DNA of 64,000 nucleotides from Devosia lacusdianchii (GCF_022429625.1 NZ_CP092483.1:620001-684000); one strand, 5' to 3'. Numbered from the stretch's first letter, positions 9,599-17,554 are shown. Numbers and translations: made by a program. The notes: generated by a model from the letters alone, not told the origin.

Positions 9599-10885
9599 CT
9601 AGACCACTGCCTTGATGGCGAGGCTTTCGAGATAGGCCGAGGGGTTGGCCGGATCGAACACCTTGCCGTCAAAGAAGGTCTCAGACCCGCGCGACGTACC
9701 CTCGGGAATGTCGGCAGCCGCAACGCCCAGCGCCGCAGCGGCAGCGCGCCAGATGTCTTCGCGGTTCACCGCATCAACCGATGCGGTGATGTCGGTCGTG
9801 CCCGGCAGATAGCCCCAGCGCACGTTTTCGGTCAGGAACCAGGCATCGTGGCTCTTGAACGGATAGGACGCATGGTCCTTCCAGAATTTCATTTCCAGCC
9901 CGGTGGCGGTCTCCACGCGGCCATTGCCGTAGTTGATGTCGCCCTTGAGGCGACCGGCGACGTCGGCGGCCGGAATATTGAACCAGCTGCGTTTGCCCAG
10001 GATTTGCGCCAGCTCCTGCTTATTCTCGGTGAGGTCAGCCCATTGCGCCGCTTCCATAACCGCCATCAGGATGGCCTGGGTTGCCACCGGATTGGCCTCG
10101 ACGAAGTCGTTGCGCAGGCTCAGCGCCTTTTCAGGGTGACCCTTCCACAACTCGCCCGTCGTGGTGGCGGTGAAGCCGACGCCCTGGTTGACGAGCTGCT
10201 CGTTCCACGGCTCGCCCACGCAGAACGCGTCCATGGTGCCCACCTTCATATTGGCGACCATTTGCGGCGGGGGCACGGTGATCAGCGAAACTTCGCTGTT
10301 CGGATCGATGCCGCCCGCGGCAAGCCAGTACCGCATCCACAGGTCATGTGTGCCGCCCGGAAAGGTCATGGCGACATTGACTTCGGTGCCAGCGGCCTTG
10401 CGCTCGGCGAAGATTTGCTTGAGCGGCGACGCGTCAACGCCGACACCGGAATCCTTATAGGCTTGGCTGACCGAGATGCCCTGCGCATCGAGATTGAGCC
10501 GGGCGATGATCGACATCGGCACCGGCGTGCCACCAGTGACGGTGCCAGCGGTCATCAGGTAGGGCATGGGCGTCAGGATGTGCGCGCCGTCGATACCGTT
10601 CGCAGCCCCACCGAGCACGAGGTTGTCGCGCGTTGCACCCCACGATGCCTGCTTTTGCACCTGTACGTCGGGCACGCCATGCTTGGCGAACAGCCCCTTC
10701 TCCTGCGCGATGATCAGCGCTGATGCGTCGGTCAGTGCGATATAGCCCAGCTTGGCGCCGGTAACCTCGGGGCCATTGCTTTGGGCGAAGGCCCCCGAGG
10801 GGAACAGCGCCCTGGTTGCGACCAGGGTCGCAGCGGTTGCCGTGGCCGCTTTGAGAAAGCTGCGGCGGGTGGTCAGCGTCGTCAT
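9599..10885 (-). CDS. nrtA: Nitrate ABC transporter, periplasmic substrate-binding protein
   Basis: This protein binds nitrate in the periplasm for import through NrtB/NrtD. A Tat-type signal is clear at the N-terminus (TRRSFLKAA, then a hydrophobic stretch ending GAFAQ), followed by the NMT1/NrtA-like binding fold. The chosen start is ATG at 10885 (MTTLTTRRSF), 428 aa. It is preceded by GGAGAA at a spacing of about 5-6. An ATG 12 bases upstream would overlap that ribosome site. The gene is the first structural gene after a regulated leader. Confidence 0.93.
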   Translation of the reverse strand: MTTLTTRRSFLKAATATAATLVATRALFPSGAFAQSNGPEVTGAKLGYIALTDASALIIAQEKGLFAKHGVPDVQVQKQASWGATRDNLVLGGAANGIDGAHILTPMPYLMTAGTVTGGTPVPMSIIARLNLDAQGISVSQAYKDSGVGVDASPLKQIFAERKAAGTEVNVAMTFPGGTHDLWMRYWLAAGGIDPNSEVSLITVPPPQMVANMKVGTMDAFCVGEPWNEQLVNQGVGFTATTTGELWKGHPEKALSLRNDFVEANPVATQAILMAVMEAAQWADLTENKQELAQILGKRSWFNIPAADVAGRLKGDINYGNGRVETATGLEMKFWKDHASYPFKSHDAWFLTENVRWGYLPGTTDITASVDAVNREDIWRAAAAALGVAAADIPEGTSRGSETFFDGKVFDPANPSAYLESLAIKAVV

Positions 10886-10910
10886 AAAGTTCTCCATCTG
10901 CACCGATCGG

Positions 10911-10976
10911 AAAAACAAAAAAGCCGCCAACGGATCAGCGCAGCAGTGGTGACCGCGCGAAGACCTGTTGGCAGCT
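10911..10976 (-). terminator. Intrinsic terminator in the nrtA leader (attenuator)
   Basis: Read on the minus strand, AGCTGCCAAC (10976-10967) pairs with GTTGGCGGCT (10931-10922) over 10 bp with one G-U pair. The lower part of the loop can extend the stem after one mismatch. The stem is followed directly by TTTTTTGTTTTT. It ends 25 bases before the nrtA start, so unless it is prevented from forming it would block the whole nitrate operon. Its 5' arm overlaps the second ANTAR-target hairpin. Confidence 0.88.
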
Positions 10977-11006
10977 TTGCCTGGATGACGCCCATCGTTG
11001 GACGTC
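10964..11006 (-). promoter_or_regulatory. NasT (ANTAR) RNA target: two hairpins with A1/G4 hexaloops
   Basis: Hairpin P1 (11006-10987, minus strand) has stem GACGTCC/GGGCGTC around the hexaloop AACGAT. After a short linker, hairpin P2 has core GGC/GCC (10981-10970) around the hexaloop AAAGCT, with an outer CC/GG closing pair. Both loops carry A at position 1 and G at position 4, the known signature of ANTAR RNA targets. P2 uses bases of the terminator's 5' arm, so NasT-stabilised P2 and the terminator exclude each other. P2's stem is short, which makes it the weaker half of the call. Confidence 0.78.
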
Positions 11007-11052
11007 GACTGTTCAAGGAGCGTCTTGGGAGGAGCGCCTTTGCCAAGGACGT

Positions 11053-11068
11053 TGCACGAAGCGTGCCA
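11053..11068 (-). promoter_or_regulatory. Sigma-54 promoter of the nrtA operon
   Basis: On the minus strand the sequence TGGCACGCTTCGTGCA fits the -24/-12 consensus TGGCAC-N5-TTGCA with one mismatch. It keeps the essential GG-N10-GC spacing. Transcription would start near 11042, giving a leader of about 155 nt that contains the ANTAR target and terminator. No convincing NtrC dyad was found in the 150 bp upstream. Confidence 0.7.
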
Positions 11069-11216
11069 AATCGTGACTGCGCGGCAATTTTGTGGATTGT
11101 CAGTAGTTTGGCGAATTTCGCCTTGGTAGATAGCTTACCCTCCGCAATTTGGACAGATCAAAGCTACACCAGTATGCCTAAAAGATGCGCATGTGTGTGG
11201 TGTGCTCAAATGTGAA

Positions 11217-12428
11217 TCAACCGCGCGCCGTTTGGCTGGCAATGTAGCTGTCCAGCGCACTCGGGTCGAAAATCTGACCATCGAAAAACAGGTCCGCCCC
11301 CATCATCAAGGAGCCGTTCCCCGTGACGATTTTGCCCGGCTTGCCGCGCAGGCCGTCGATCTTGTAGTCGTCATCAGGTACCGCCACCCCAAGCGGGGCG
11401 AGAGCGCTCCGATAGAGGTCCGGCCGGAAGCACGCTGCGGCGACAGCGGCGTTTTCTGTACGCGCCGGCACTTCACCCCAGCGCACCATCTGGCTGTAAT
11501 ACCAGAGAGCGTGGCTCTTCCATGGGAAGTTGGCGGCACTGGCGTGAGGAATGTAATAGTCCGGCACCTGCCGCAACACGCCGCCGATATCGAGCGTGCC
11601 GGTCAGGGCTCGGCCGACAATCTCGGACGAAGCATTGAGATAGGCGGCTCCCGCCATAATCGCCGCCGCTTCGCTCCGATTGTCCGGTTCGGCACACCAG
11701 AGGCCGGCCCGATAGACAGCCCTGATGATTGCGGCCACCAGGTCCGGATGATCGGCGGCCCAGGTCTCGCGCATGCCCACGACTTTGTCGGGACTCGATC
11801 GCCAGATCAGCGCCTTGGCGGTCGCGATATGTCCGCCCTTGGTTGCCACCCCGATACTGTTCCAGGGTTCGCCGACGCAATAGCCGTCAATCCCGCCGGC
11901 CCCCAGCGCATCCGGCAACAGGGGCGGCGGCAAGACGACGATCTCGATATCCCGGTCCGGAACGATGCCGCTGGACGCCAGCCAGTAGCGCAATTCGTAA
12001 TTATGCGACGAGGTCTGATGCACCACACCGAACCGCAGCTTGCGCGGTGACGCCTGCACCGCCTTGGCAAGCGCGGCCCCGGTCAGGGTCGGGTCGAGGT
12101 CATCTGGCGCGCCCTGGTCGGCCATGGCCCGCCACAACGCATCGCTGACCGTTACCGCATTATTGCCCAGGCCCAAAACCACGGGTGCGATCATTGGCAT
12201 GGCCAAAGGTGTGAGGCCGAGGCTGGTGGCCAGCGGCATCGGCGCCAGCATCTGGGCAATATCAAAATGCCCGAGCGCGGCACGGTCGCGGATATTGGCC
12301 CAACTGGTTTCTCGCACCAGCGTCAGGCCCAGTCCCTCGTCTTCCGCAAAACCCTTCTCCCGCGCCAGTACCAGCAGGATGCTGTCGAGTAGGGGCAGGA
12401 AGCCGGCGGTGATCTGGGTGGTGGACAT
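11217..12428 (-). CDS. nasS: Nitrate sensor protein NasS
   Basis: The protein resembles the NrtA binding fold (403 aa) but begins MSTTQITAGFLPLLDS with no signal peptide, so it is cytoplasmic. In the known NasS/NasT pair, NasS binds nitrate or nitrite and releases NasT, which then acts on leader RNA. It starts 8 bp after the nasT stop. The match with nrtA is visible in shared segments around the ligand pocket (YCVGEPWN, HALWYYSQMVRWG). Confidence 0.92.
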   Translation of the reverse strand: MSTTQITAGFLPLLDSILLVLAREKGFAEDEGLGLTLVRETSWANIRDRAALGHFDIAQMLAPMPLATSLGLTPLAMPMIAPVVLGLGNNAVTVSDALWRAMADQGAPDDLDPTLTGAALAKAVQASPRKLRFGVVHQTSSHNYELRYWLASSGIVPDRDIEIVVLPPPLLPDALGAGGIDGYCVGEPWNSIGVATKGGHIATAKALIWRSSPDKVVGMRETWAADHPDLVAAIIRAVYRAGLWCAEPDNRSEAAAIMAGAAYLNASSEIVGRALTGTLDIGGVLRQVPDYYIPHASAANFPWKSHALWYYSQMVRWGEVPARTENAAVAAACFRPDLYRSALAPLGVAVPDDDYKIDGLRGKPGKIVTGNGSLMMGADLFFDGQIFDPSALDSYIASQTARG

Positions 12429-12436
12429 GAGCGTTC

Positions 12437-13030
12437 CTACGATGGCCCAAGCAACGTCGCGGCCGTGATCAGGCTTTGAGCGATGTCGACCATTCTGCGG
12501 TTCTGGTTCATGGCGGTGGAGCGGAGTAGGGCATAGGCGTCCGCCTCGCTCATGCCGCGCGTCTTCATCAGGATGGCTTTGGCCTGGTCGATGATCTTGC
12601 GATCCTCGAGTTCGCCGCGCACCTGTTCCAGCTCGCGCGTCAGTCGCGCGAAGGCGTTGAAGCGCGAGATCGCCATGTCGAGGATCGGCTTGACGCGCTC
12701 CTTCTTGAGCCCGTCCACCACATAGGCGGACACGCCGGCCTCGACGGCCTTCTCGATCATCGCCCCATCCGAGCGATCGACGAACATGGCAATAGGGCGC
12801 TGAATGGCGCGCGACAGCGAAAAGAAGTGCTCCAGCGTGTCACGCTTGGGATTTTCGAGGTCGATGACGATGACATCGGGCGCCTCGCTCTGGATTGTGC
12901 GGGCCACTTCGTTGACGTCATGGATCACCGCCACCCGGGTGTGCCCACCCTCCCGCAGCCCATCCTCGATGATGGAGGCGCGGATGCGATTTTCATCGAT
13001 GATCAGGATGGACAGATCGCAATTGGGCAT
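12437..13030 (-). CDS. nasT: ANTAR-domain response regulator NasT (antiterminator)
   Basis: The 197-aa protein has an N-terminal receiver-like domain (LIIDENR, and VIVIDLENPKRD with the candidate phosphoacceptor Asp). A coiled segment and a C-terminal ANTAR RNA-binding domain follow (DRKIIDQAKAILM ... DAYALLRSTAMNQNRR). NasT binds two-hairpin leader RNA to prevent termination. A fitting target and terminator lie just upstream of nrtA. It is the first gene of the nasTS unit. Confidence 0.95.
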   Translation of the reverse strand: MPNCDLSILIIDENRIRASIIEDGLREGGHTRVAVIHDVNEVARTIQSEAPDVIVIDLENPKRDTLEHFFSLSRAIQRPIAMFVDRSDGAMIEKAVEAGVSAYVVDGLKKERVKPILDMAISRFNAFARLTRELEQVRGELEDRKIIDQAKAILMKTRGMSEADAYALLRSTAMNQNRRMVDIAQSLITAATLLGPS

Positions 13031-13216
13031 CGCCGGTAGTTATGCCGGAGCCTAAAACAAGTGCAAGTTTGGAATCTGCACAGCAGCTAATCACAAAACC
13101 GCATAGCGGCTCTGCGGAGTAGTGCGCCCAACGACATCCGCCGGAGCAAATGGCGCTGCTTGCAAGCGGCGCCAGGCGCGTTACGGCGGGGCGGTGTGAG
13201 CCAGTATGCTGGGGAT

Positions 13217-13232
13217 TGGAGCGGGTGAAGGG
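13217..13232 (-). repeat. Distal att-like copy of the tRNA-Gly 3' end
   Basis: This is an exact 16-bp copy of the tRNA end (CCCTTCACCCGCTCCA on the minus strand). Just beyond it the minus strand continues as AAGGG-TTACGAG-CCCTT, which still forms a 5-bp stem with a 7-nt loop like a tRNA T-arm, but with a non-canonical loop. On either strand 13223-13248 gives a strong GGTGAAGGG/CCCTTCACC hairpin. Confidence 0.7.
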
Positions 13233-13459
13233 CTCGTAACCCTTCACCTGTACTGTTGAAACCATTGAACAATATGGGTTCGGAGCGGATTAGGTAGCAC
13301 CGTAGGGGCCCCCGCAGGTATCACCGGCCCAAGACCACTGGTGCAGTGGCAGCTTATGCCCGCCGAACAGCATAGAACTGTAGGAATGTCGCGCGAAGCA
13401 GGCGACGCAGTCATCTGTCCAACCGCGACCTGAAGTGCCTGTCAGTGTAAACGCTTGCA
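13233..13459. other. Intergenic stretch inside the islet, no gene seen
   Basis: These 227 bp lie between the distal tRNA-end copy and the stop codon of the islet gene. I see no plausible coding frame, tRNA or terminator apart from the hairpin at 13223-13248. The 10-mer CGCAGGTATC (13313) recurs at 15107 near the other end of the islet, which may be chance. Confidence 0.4.
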
Positions 13460-15031
13460 CTAGCGACGCCCCCTTCTCAATGCGGCAGCAGCTCTACGTT
13501 CTTTCCGGTTGCCGTAGCCGGGATAACCCAGATCATGCATTGGCGGCCGTGTTACCTTCGGAAATTCGCTTTCTTGGGGCGTGCGCGTTTTCAGATGCTG
13601 CATGATCCCAATTCGGTCGCAGTCTGCCTGATTTCGAGCCCGCTGCTCGTCTGTCCAATCGTGCTGCGCGGCATACACGCAATCCTCTGAAGCGCCTCTC
13701 CCCTGATTTGGCGGCTCCATCGCCACACCGATTACCCTATCCAGATAGGGGTGCTTCATCAGCAGCGCCTGAGCGTAGATCTGTAGATAGGCAGTTCGAG
13801 CTAAGCGGTAGTGCTCATAGCCCCCCTTCTTCTCCATCCAATCAAGATATTTGAGTGTCAGAAAGAAGAAGCCAGTCTCCGCGCCCTTTGAGCCTTCGGC
13901 TCCGATCATGGCCCGGAAGAAAGTTTCCTTTTTCTGGCCAATCTCCAAGGCGCCTATGCACGCCTTGCCAAAGTTCCGCCTTTCGAAACGGTTCGCCAGC
14001 GCCATGTGACGCACGGCCAGTTCGCTATTGGTCAACTTGTATTCGAAGCCGGGGAGAACGATCGAGGTGCCCCCCATCATGTGCTTCGTGAAATTTTCAA
14101 TCAGGAAATCCCAGAAGTAAGACGGCTTGTTAGCTTCGGCCCGCGCGGCGTACTGAGGATCATTCACAAAGCTAGGGTATGCGTCCCCATCTATGACCAG
14201 CCGGTCTTCTGACGACCAGGCGCCGCCATGGGGCGCGGTGAAGTCGTGGTCACCGTCAGCGTTGATGCGCGTTGCGTAGTAAGCGATGAGATCCTCTTCG
14301 CCGTGCGCAAGAGCCAAATTTCCAGAGCGCAGGAATTTGGCACGCTTCTCTAGGTACTCAACAAAATCGGTGATGGTGTCCATTTCATGCATGACAACAT
14401 CGAGCGATGCCTCGTCCAGAACATGAATGAAGTCACCTTCGGGCTGAACGTCACCAATGACAAACGGCTGGCCTGCTGGATCGATATGCTGATTGCCCGT
14501 AATTTCGGGATCGATGGCGAAGCTTCCGGTGCCACCGTTGAAGCGAGCAACACAGGCCTTCGCCGCGCCACCAGCAACAACGACTCTGTGAATTTTCCGG
14601 CGTTCAGGTGGCGGCAACGGCAACGGGAAAGGGTGCTGACAAGCGTGGTCTAAGTAGATGCGATCAGGGTGGTCACGGATCCACCTTTCTGCGCCAGCCA
14701 GCTGTTTTGCCGCGTCGAGAACAGCCTTCCTAAACCACCGAGGCCAGGCAATATCGGCCGCCTTATCTGACCAGCTTATGTTTTTCTCGCTGAACAGGAT
14801 GATGTGCGGGTCACACACCACCATGAGGTCGCAAATTTCTTTCCCATCTGTGATCCCAGTAGAGAGCTGGTCACGGAATGGGCTTGGATATGACCAAAGT
14901 TCAAGAAATGTACGCGACGCAAGCTTGGCCAAGTGGCGTTCGGTCGGCGTAAAACCACCCGATTTAACTATGGGCTCCCGCAACTGCTCTAAATGTTCGC
15001 CAACGTTTACTGGCTTTCTGACCATGCTCAT
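13460..15031 (-). CDS. Islet protein of unknown function, possible PD-(D/E)XK-like nuclease N-terminus
   Basis: I do not recognise a named family with certainty. The 523-aa protein opens with a segment of the type FLELWSYPSPFRDQ, then Glu65, Asp68 (KEICDLMVV) and a predicted strand ending FSEKN (Lys83). This spacing is like a restriction-endonuclease-fold core, with Ser81 where Asp/Glu is usual. The middle part has alternating hydrophobic strands and a helix (TITDFVEYLEKRAKFL). The C-terminus is very basic (RKERRAAAALRRGRR). The ATG at 15031 (MSMVRKP) is preferred to a TTG at 15100, although no strong ribosome site is visible. Codon use is less GC-biased than its neighbours. Nuclease activity and a defence role are inference only. 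Confidence 0.7.
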   Translation of the reverse strand: MSMVRKPVNVGEHLEQLREPIVKSGGFTPTERHLAKLASRTFLELWSYPSPFRDQLSTGITDGKEICDLMVVCDPHIILFSEKNISWSDKAADIAWPRWFRKAVLDAAKQLAGAERWIRDHPDRIYLDHACQHPFPLPLPPPERRKIHRVVVAGGAAKACVARFNGGTGSFAIDPEITGNQHIDPAGQPFVIGDVQPEGDFIHVLDEASLDVVMHEMDTITDFVEYLEKRAKFLRSGNLALAHGEEDLIAYYATRINADGDHDFTAPHGGAWSSEDRLVIDGDAYPSFVNDPQYAARAEANKPSYFWDFLIENFTKHMMGGTSIVLPGFEYKLTNSELAVRHMALANRFERRNFGKACIGALEIGQKKETFFRAMIGAEGSKGAETGFFFLTLKYLDWMEKKGGYEHYRLARTAYLQIYAQALLMKHPYLDRVIGVAMEPPNQGRGASEDCVYAAQHDWTDEQRARNQADCDRIGIMQHLKTRTPQESEFPKVTRPPMHDLGYPGYGNRKERRAAAALRRGRR

Positions 15032-15187
15032 ATTACTGAATTGCTTGTGGCAGCCCCGCAAGTGCCTCCGGCCTGTGTTCACCGGTTCGGAGCAGGCCAA
15101 GTCTCACCGCAGGTATCCCCGCAGGACTCATCGCCAAAATCCAGAAAATGAAAAAGATATGAAAAATCAATCACTTACGTGATTTTC

Positions 15188-15261
15188 TGGAGCGGGTGAA
15201 GGGAATCGAACCCTCGTCGTAAGCTTGGGAAGCTTCTGCTCTACCATTGAGCTACACCCGC
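15188..15261 (-). tRNA. tRNA-Gly(CCC)
   Basis: All arms are visible on the minus strand. The acceptor pairs GCGGGTG with CACCCGC. The D-arm is GCTC/GAGC. The anticodon arm has the loop TTCCCAA (anticodon CCC). The T-arm is GAGGG-TTCGATT-CCCTT, followed by discriminator T and an encoded CCA. The gene spans 74 nt with CCA. The base pair at the top of the anticodon stem (27-43) is mismatched. Its 3' end is the attachment site of the neighbouring islet. Confidence 0.96.
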
Positions 15262-15348
15262 CTGCGGGGCGATAGATGCGGGAATTTAGGCAGGGCGTCA
15301 AGCGGGTGTGGCTATTGCAGGCGTGACCCAGCAGCCAGGTGCGATGCC

Positions 15349-15990
15349 CTAGCGAAGTTCGTCCATGATTGGGCTGTTGAGCGGGGCCGGCCGGCGGCTC
15401 GATACCAGCTTGCCAGCAAACAGCCCGGCAACGGCGATGGCGTTGACGGCGATCAGCAATGCACAGAAACAGGCCCAGATCTGGTTGGCCGGGATCGAAT
15501 TGTTGAACTGCGGAATCGTGGCCAGCGCCACCGGCACATACCAGCACGTGGCCGAAGTGGCGCCGCCCACGAGCATCAACATGCGCTGTTGCACGCTCAA
15601 GCCAGCAAAGAGCGGGCGCGATACCTGTTGCTCCACCATGGGTAGCACTACCTTGTGGAGATAGACGGCGTTGGCGGTCAGCACGCCCACTACGCTGAGC
15701 TTGGCCCAGATTTTCGGATTGGCCAGCTTGTCGGCCTCGAACAGGCCGTAATAGCCGAGAAAGCCAAGACCGCTGATCCACAGCATTACCAGCCCCGCCG
15801 TTACGATCTTGGTGCCGAAATTGAAGGCCTGGACATGGGTGGGGCGGACCTTGCTGCGCACCATGAACCGCAGCATCAGCAGATCGAGGAAAGTCGCCGT
15901 GCCCAGCCCCAACGCGAGTCCGATGAAGTGGACGATCCGGATGCCGCCTTTGAGGAAGCTTGGCTCGCCTAGAAGGGCTAAGAAATTCAT
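15349..15990 (-). CDS. Integral membrane protein, function unknown
   Basis: The 213-aa protein has about five hydrophobic helices (for example IRIVHFIGLALGLGTATFLDLLML and GLVMLWISGLGFLGYYGLF). This resembles small DUF2214-like membrane proteins of proteobacteria, but I cannot confirm the family. A histidine in the first helix (VHFIGLALG) could in principle bind a cofactor. It stands alone between tRNA-Gly and a long intergenic region. A longer overlapping frame on the same strand is a GC-rich shadow. Confidence 0.7.
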   Translation of the reverse strand: MNFLALLGEPSFLKGGIRIVHFIGLALGLGTATFLDLLMLRFMVRSKVRPTHVQAFNFGTKIVTAGLVMLWISGLGFLGYYGLFEADKLANPKIWAKLSVVGVLTANAVYLHKVVLPMVEQQVSRPLFAGLSVQQRMLMLVGGATSATCWYVPVALATIPQFNNSIPANQIWACFCALLIAVNAIAVAGLFAGKLVSSRRPAPLNSPIMDELR

Positions 15991-16225
15991 GCGGAGGCAC
16001 TCCAGCCATAGAGAAGCGATCCGACCGCAGGTTATTATCCTGCAGCCGAACAGAGTTTGGAAATCTTACGCAAACAACGACTGCTTCCAGGCAGATATCG
16101 AGAGCCACACAACTGACCATGAGGCCAGCGTCAGTCACGAATTGTTCGTCTGGATGTCCGGTAAACTAAATGTGTGAACGCGGCCATTTTGTGAGGGTCG
16201 CGATCGACACCGCAAAATGCGCCGG

Positions 16226-16272
16226 ATCGTGAATCTAAACCTTTCGTGCCACAGAAAGATTTAAGTCACGAT
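16226..16272. other. Long imperfect hairpin of unknown role
   Basis: The outer arms ATCGTGA (16226-16232) and TCACGAT (16266-16272) are exact inverted copies. Inside them AATCT...CTTTC can pair with GAAAGATT with a short bulge, leaving the loop GTGCCACA. There is no T-tract, so it is not a normal terminator. It could be a small RNA fold or a protein site. Confidence 0.45.
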
Positions 16273-16298
16273 TTTCGTCGCCGGCTGTGCACAACCGC

Positions 16299-16315
16299 GC
16301 GGCGTTCGACGCCGC
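16299..16315. other. Perfect 7-bp GC hairpin downstream of the dCTP deaminase gene
   Basis: GCGGCGT and ACGCCGC flank the triloop TCG. It lies 40 bp past the stop of the minus-strand deaminase gene and could act as a weak transcript-end structure. No T-run follows. Confidence 0.4.
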
Positions 16316-16355
16316 AAAGCGCGAATGTGGCGAAAACTGGATAGCAGGCCACCGG

Positions 16356-17468
16356 CTAGCCGGGGTAGGGCTTGAAGTGCTTGGACAGCTTCAGCGTCTG
16401 CGCCTGGTAGTTCGATCCCAGCGCCGAGCCGTAGAGACGGTCCGGCGTTTCCGCCAGGCGCTCATAGATCAGCCGGCCAATGGTCTGGCCGTGCCCAAGC
16501 AGGAATGGCACTTCGCGGCTGCGCACTTCGAGCACCGCGCGACTCCCCGTGCCACCGGCCGAGGAATGGCCGAAACCGGGATCGAAGAAGCCGGCATAAT
16601 GCACGCGGAATTCGCCCACCAGCGGATCGAACGGCACCATTTCGGCGGCGTGGCTGGGCGGCACATGCACCGCTTCGTCGCTGACCAGGATGTAGAACTC
16701 GTCCGGGTCGAGGATCAGCTCTTCGCGACCTCGATTGTGTAGCGGCTCCCAGAAGTCGAGCACGTCGAGAGCGCCCTTCCTGTCGACATCGACCACGGCG
16801 GTGTGCCGCTTGGAGCGGAAGCCGACCAGCCCGTCGCGACCGGCGCCCTTGAGGTCGATCGACAGCGCCACACCCTCGCCCACCGGCACGCTATTGTCGA
16901 AGACCAGCGTGTCGCTGGCATGCAGCGCCTGGTGCTCAGCAATGGTCAGGCGGTTGTCGCCGCTGCGGAACCGCATCTGGCTCAGCCGTGAGCCGGTCCG
17001 CACCAGTACCGGGAAGGTGCGGGGGCTGACCTCGAGATACAGCGGCCCTTCATAGCCCACCGGCATCTGGTCGAAGCCACGGGCCCGGTCGCCGATGACG
17101 CGGGTGAACACGTCGAGTCGTCCGGTGGAGCTCTTGGGATTGGCGGAGGCGCTGACGGCCTCGGGTAGGTCGAGGCTTTCCTGCAGCGGCACCAGATAGA
17201 CGCAGCCCCGCTCGAGCACCGCGCCCTTGGTCAGGTCGATTTCGTGCAGCTTGAGCGCTTCGATGCGTTCGGCGACCGAATGGCTGGGTCCCGGCAAAAA
17301 ACTCGACCGCACACGATAGGCGACATCGCCAAGGCGCAGATCGAGGCTGGCAGGCTGCACCTGGTCGGCATCGAACGGCCGCGCCGCGATGATCGAGCCC
17401 TGGCTGCGCAACAATTCGATCAACCGCGCCGGAAAGACGCCCTGCGGCCAGGCCTGCTGCTTGTCCAT
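16356..17468 (-). CDS. dcd: 2'-deoxycytidine 5'-triphosphate deaminase (alphaproteobacterial long form)
   Basis: This protein is predicted to deaminate dCTP to dUTP for thymidylate synthesis. The 370-aa form appears to hold two dUTPase-like beta-barrel halves. The first contains QPASLDLRLGDVAYRV and the NPKSSTGRLDVFTRV segment, the second FFDPGFGHSSAGGTGSRAVLEVRS. These match the long deaminase found in Hyphomicrobiales. The start is ATG at 17468 (MDKQQAWPQG), with a GGGAAG stretch upstream. The open frame continues 17 codons further, but that part is low-complexity. Confidence 0.88.
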   Translation of the reverse strand: MDKQQAWPQGVFPARLIELLRSQGSIIAARPFDADQVQPASLDLRLGDVAYRVRSSFLPGPSHSVAERIEALKLHEIDLTKGAVLERGCVYLVPLQESLDLPEAVSASANPKSSTGRLDVFTRVIGDRARGFDQMPVGYEGPLYLEVSPRTFPVLVRTGSRLSQMRFRSGDNRLTIAEHQALHASDTLVFDNSVPVGEGVALSIDLKGAGRDGLVGFRSKRHTAVVDVDRKGALDVLDFWEPLHNRGREELILDPDEFYILVSDEAVHVPPSHAAEMVPFDPLVGEFRVHYAGFFDPGFGHSSAGGTGSRAVLEVRSREVPFLLGHGQTIGRLIYERLAETPDRLYGSALGSNYQAQTLKLSKHFKPYPG

Positions 17469-17554
17469 GCTCTTGCGCTTCCCGCGGTGCTTCTGCAGTT
17501 TCCCTAGCAACCCCTGCAATTGACGCCAACAGCCAATTGGCCTTACATCACAAG

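Larger units (their letters stand above)
13217..15203. mobile_element. Small genomic islet inserted at the 3' end of tRNA-Gly(CCC)
   Basis: The sequence TGGAGCGGGTGAAGGG, which is the 3' end of the tRNA including CCA read on the plus strand, occurs at 15188-15203 inside the tRNA. It occurs again, in the same orientation, at 13217-13232. The 2-kb interval between the copies carries one gene of unlike base composition and no integrase. This is the classic footprint of site-specific integration into a tRNA end, here apparently reduced or mobilised in trans. Confidence 0.65.
15991..16355. other. Intergenic region with two hairpins, no gene seen
   Basis: This 365-bp spacer has no convincing coding frame. 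It is less GC-rich than its flanks and presumably holds the promoter of the membrane protein gene at 15990. The two hairpins (16226-16272 and 16299-16315) are listed separately. Confidence 0.5.

Noticed and set aside
11101..11216. NtrC binding dyad upstream of the sigma-54 promoter
   Set aside because: Only isolated half-site-like bits (GCACAC, TGGTGT) were seen, with no proper GCACC-N5-7-GGTGC pair.
13087..13272. Short open frames in the 13.1-13.3 kb spacer
   Set aside because: They overlap the tRNA-end repeat and hairpin and lack ribosome sites or recognisable features.
15167..16138. A 323-codon frame overlapping tRNA-Gly and the membrane protein gene
   Set aside because: It runs through the tRNA and is in a shifted frame of the hydrophobic protein; its composition is not protein-like.
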